Shown here in pieces: positions 6,665 through 7,065 of a stretch of 7,065 bases of DNA. Location: the NCBI GenBank assembly GCA_016195395.1, contig JACPZR010000221.1, forward strand, positions 1 to 7,065, read 5' to 3'. The DNA comes from Spirochaetia bacterium. Lineage in GTDB: Bacteria > Spirochaetota > Leptospirae > Leptospirales > Leptonemataceae. The translations under genes were made by a program, and so were the position numbers. Each line of letters opens with the position of its first letter. The stretch's first letter is position 1. Under the pieces are notes generated by a model. The model saw nothing but the letters and a program-made list of their open reading frames with translations. It did not search any database and was not told the origin of the DNA.

Positions 6665-7065
6665 GCGGGGAAACAGGCAAATCGGACCCCGAAGGTTTCA
6701 ATCCGGAGCGCCGCGTTGTACAGGTCTGACAATGTCTGCGAAGTGATAACTTCTCTGACGGGCCCGGAGAAGGCAACCGCCCCGTTCTTCAACAGAAGCG
6801 CATGAGTGGCGAAGGGGGGGATTTCTTCCACGCGGTGCAGGATGGTTACAGTACTCATCCCACTTTCCGTCACAACGGCCTCCAGCAGTTTTTCCAGCGC
6901 AATGCGCGCCGGGATGTCGAGAGATTCGTAGGGCTCGTCAAGGATAAGGAGGGGCGGGCGGGCAATCAGCGCGCGGGCCAGAAGTGTCCGGTGTCGTTCC
7001 CCTGAAGACAAGACGTTGAAAGGACGGTCCTCGGGATACGGGACGCCCGGAAAGCTCGACCGCAG
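6661..7065 (-). CDS. ABC transporter ATP-binding protein, C-terminal part
   Basis: The visible 134 residues are the C-terminal half of an ABC ATPase; the start with the Walker A motif lies beyond the right edge. Seen in order: the signature motif as NVLSSGERHR (17-26, a variant of LSGGQ), Walker B LLILDEP (39-45) with catalytic E44, D-loop SLD (48-50), and the switch histidine H77 in TILHRVEEIPP. The tail THALLLKNGAVAFSGP is typical of the YlmA/ModF-like group, whose members hydrolyse ATP but often stand alone without recognisable permease or binding-protein genes; the substrate cannot be told from this. A TTG at 7011 is inside the signature motif and cannot be the true start. The stop codon overlaps the Maf-like gene start by four bases (ATGA), so the two form an operon with coupled translation. 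Confidence 0.9.
   Translation of the reverse strand: MRSSFPGVPYPEDRPFNVLSSGERHRTLLARALIARPPLLILDEPYESLDIPARIALEKLLEAVVTESGMSTVTILHRVEEIPPFATHALLLKNGAVAFSGPVREVITSQTLSDLYNAALRIETFGVRFACFPA

Overview
This window looks like ordinary chromosomal sequence from a GC-rich, diderm (outer-membrane-bearing), probably motile bacterium. Two encoded proteins have an N-terminal signal peptide and end in phenylalanine, as outer-membrane beta-barrels do. Another is a Maf-type (DUF115) protein, a family tied to flagellin glycosylation. With the soluble class III adenylate cyclase, this would fit a spirochaete (for instance a GC-rich Leptospirales relative). That placement is inference from gene content only; the window holds no rRNA or other taxonomic marker.

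Layout, left to right. (1) Minus strand 1-1109: the start of a secreted protein that runs off the left edge, preceded 27 bp upstream by a 303-residue outer-membrane beta-barrel of an uncharacterised conserved family; the two probably form one transcription unit. (2) A 61-bp divergent gap, then plus-strand 1171-2148, a second, unrelated predicted beta-barrel of 325 residues. (3) Minus strand 2150-3484: a TrhP/YegQ-type U32 protein, a tRNA uridine-34 hydroxylation enzyme, converging on the second barrel with one base between the stop codons. (4) A 58-bp divergent gap carrying two inverted repeats, then plus-strand 3543-4841, a class III adenylate cyclase with a complete catalytic set and an unrecognised N-terminal half. 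(5) Minus strand 4829-7065: the C-terminal part of an ABC ATPase that runs off the right edge, whose stop codon overlaps the start of a 611-residue Maf-like protein (ATGA). The Maf gene overlaps the 3' end of the cyclase gene by 13 bp, tail to tail.

The genes do not form one obvious pathway. Two are envelope proteins, one is tRNA modification, one is second-messenger signalling, and one pair links an ABC ATPase to a putative glycosyltransferase. Coding density is very high. There is no mobile element, tRNA, rRNA, CRISPR array or convincing rho-independent terminator, and no gene-free stretch longer than about 60 bp. I found no clear new multi-gene system. The best leads are the cyclase's N-terminal region, the inverted repeats in the trhP-cyclase gap, the uncharacterised barrel family, and the coupled ABC-Maf pair.
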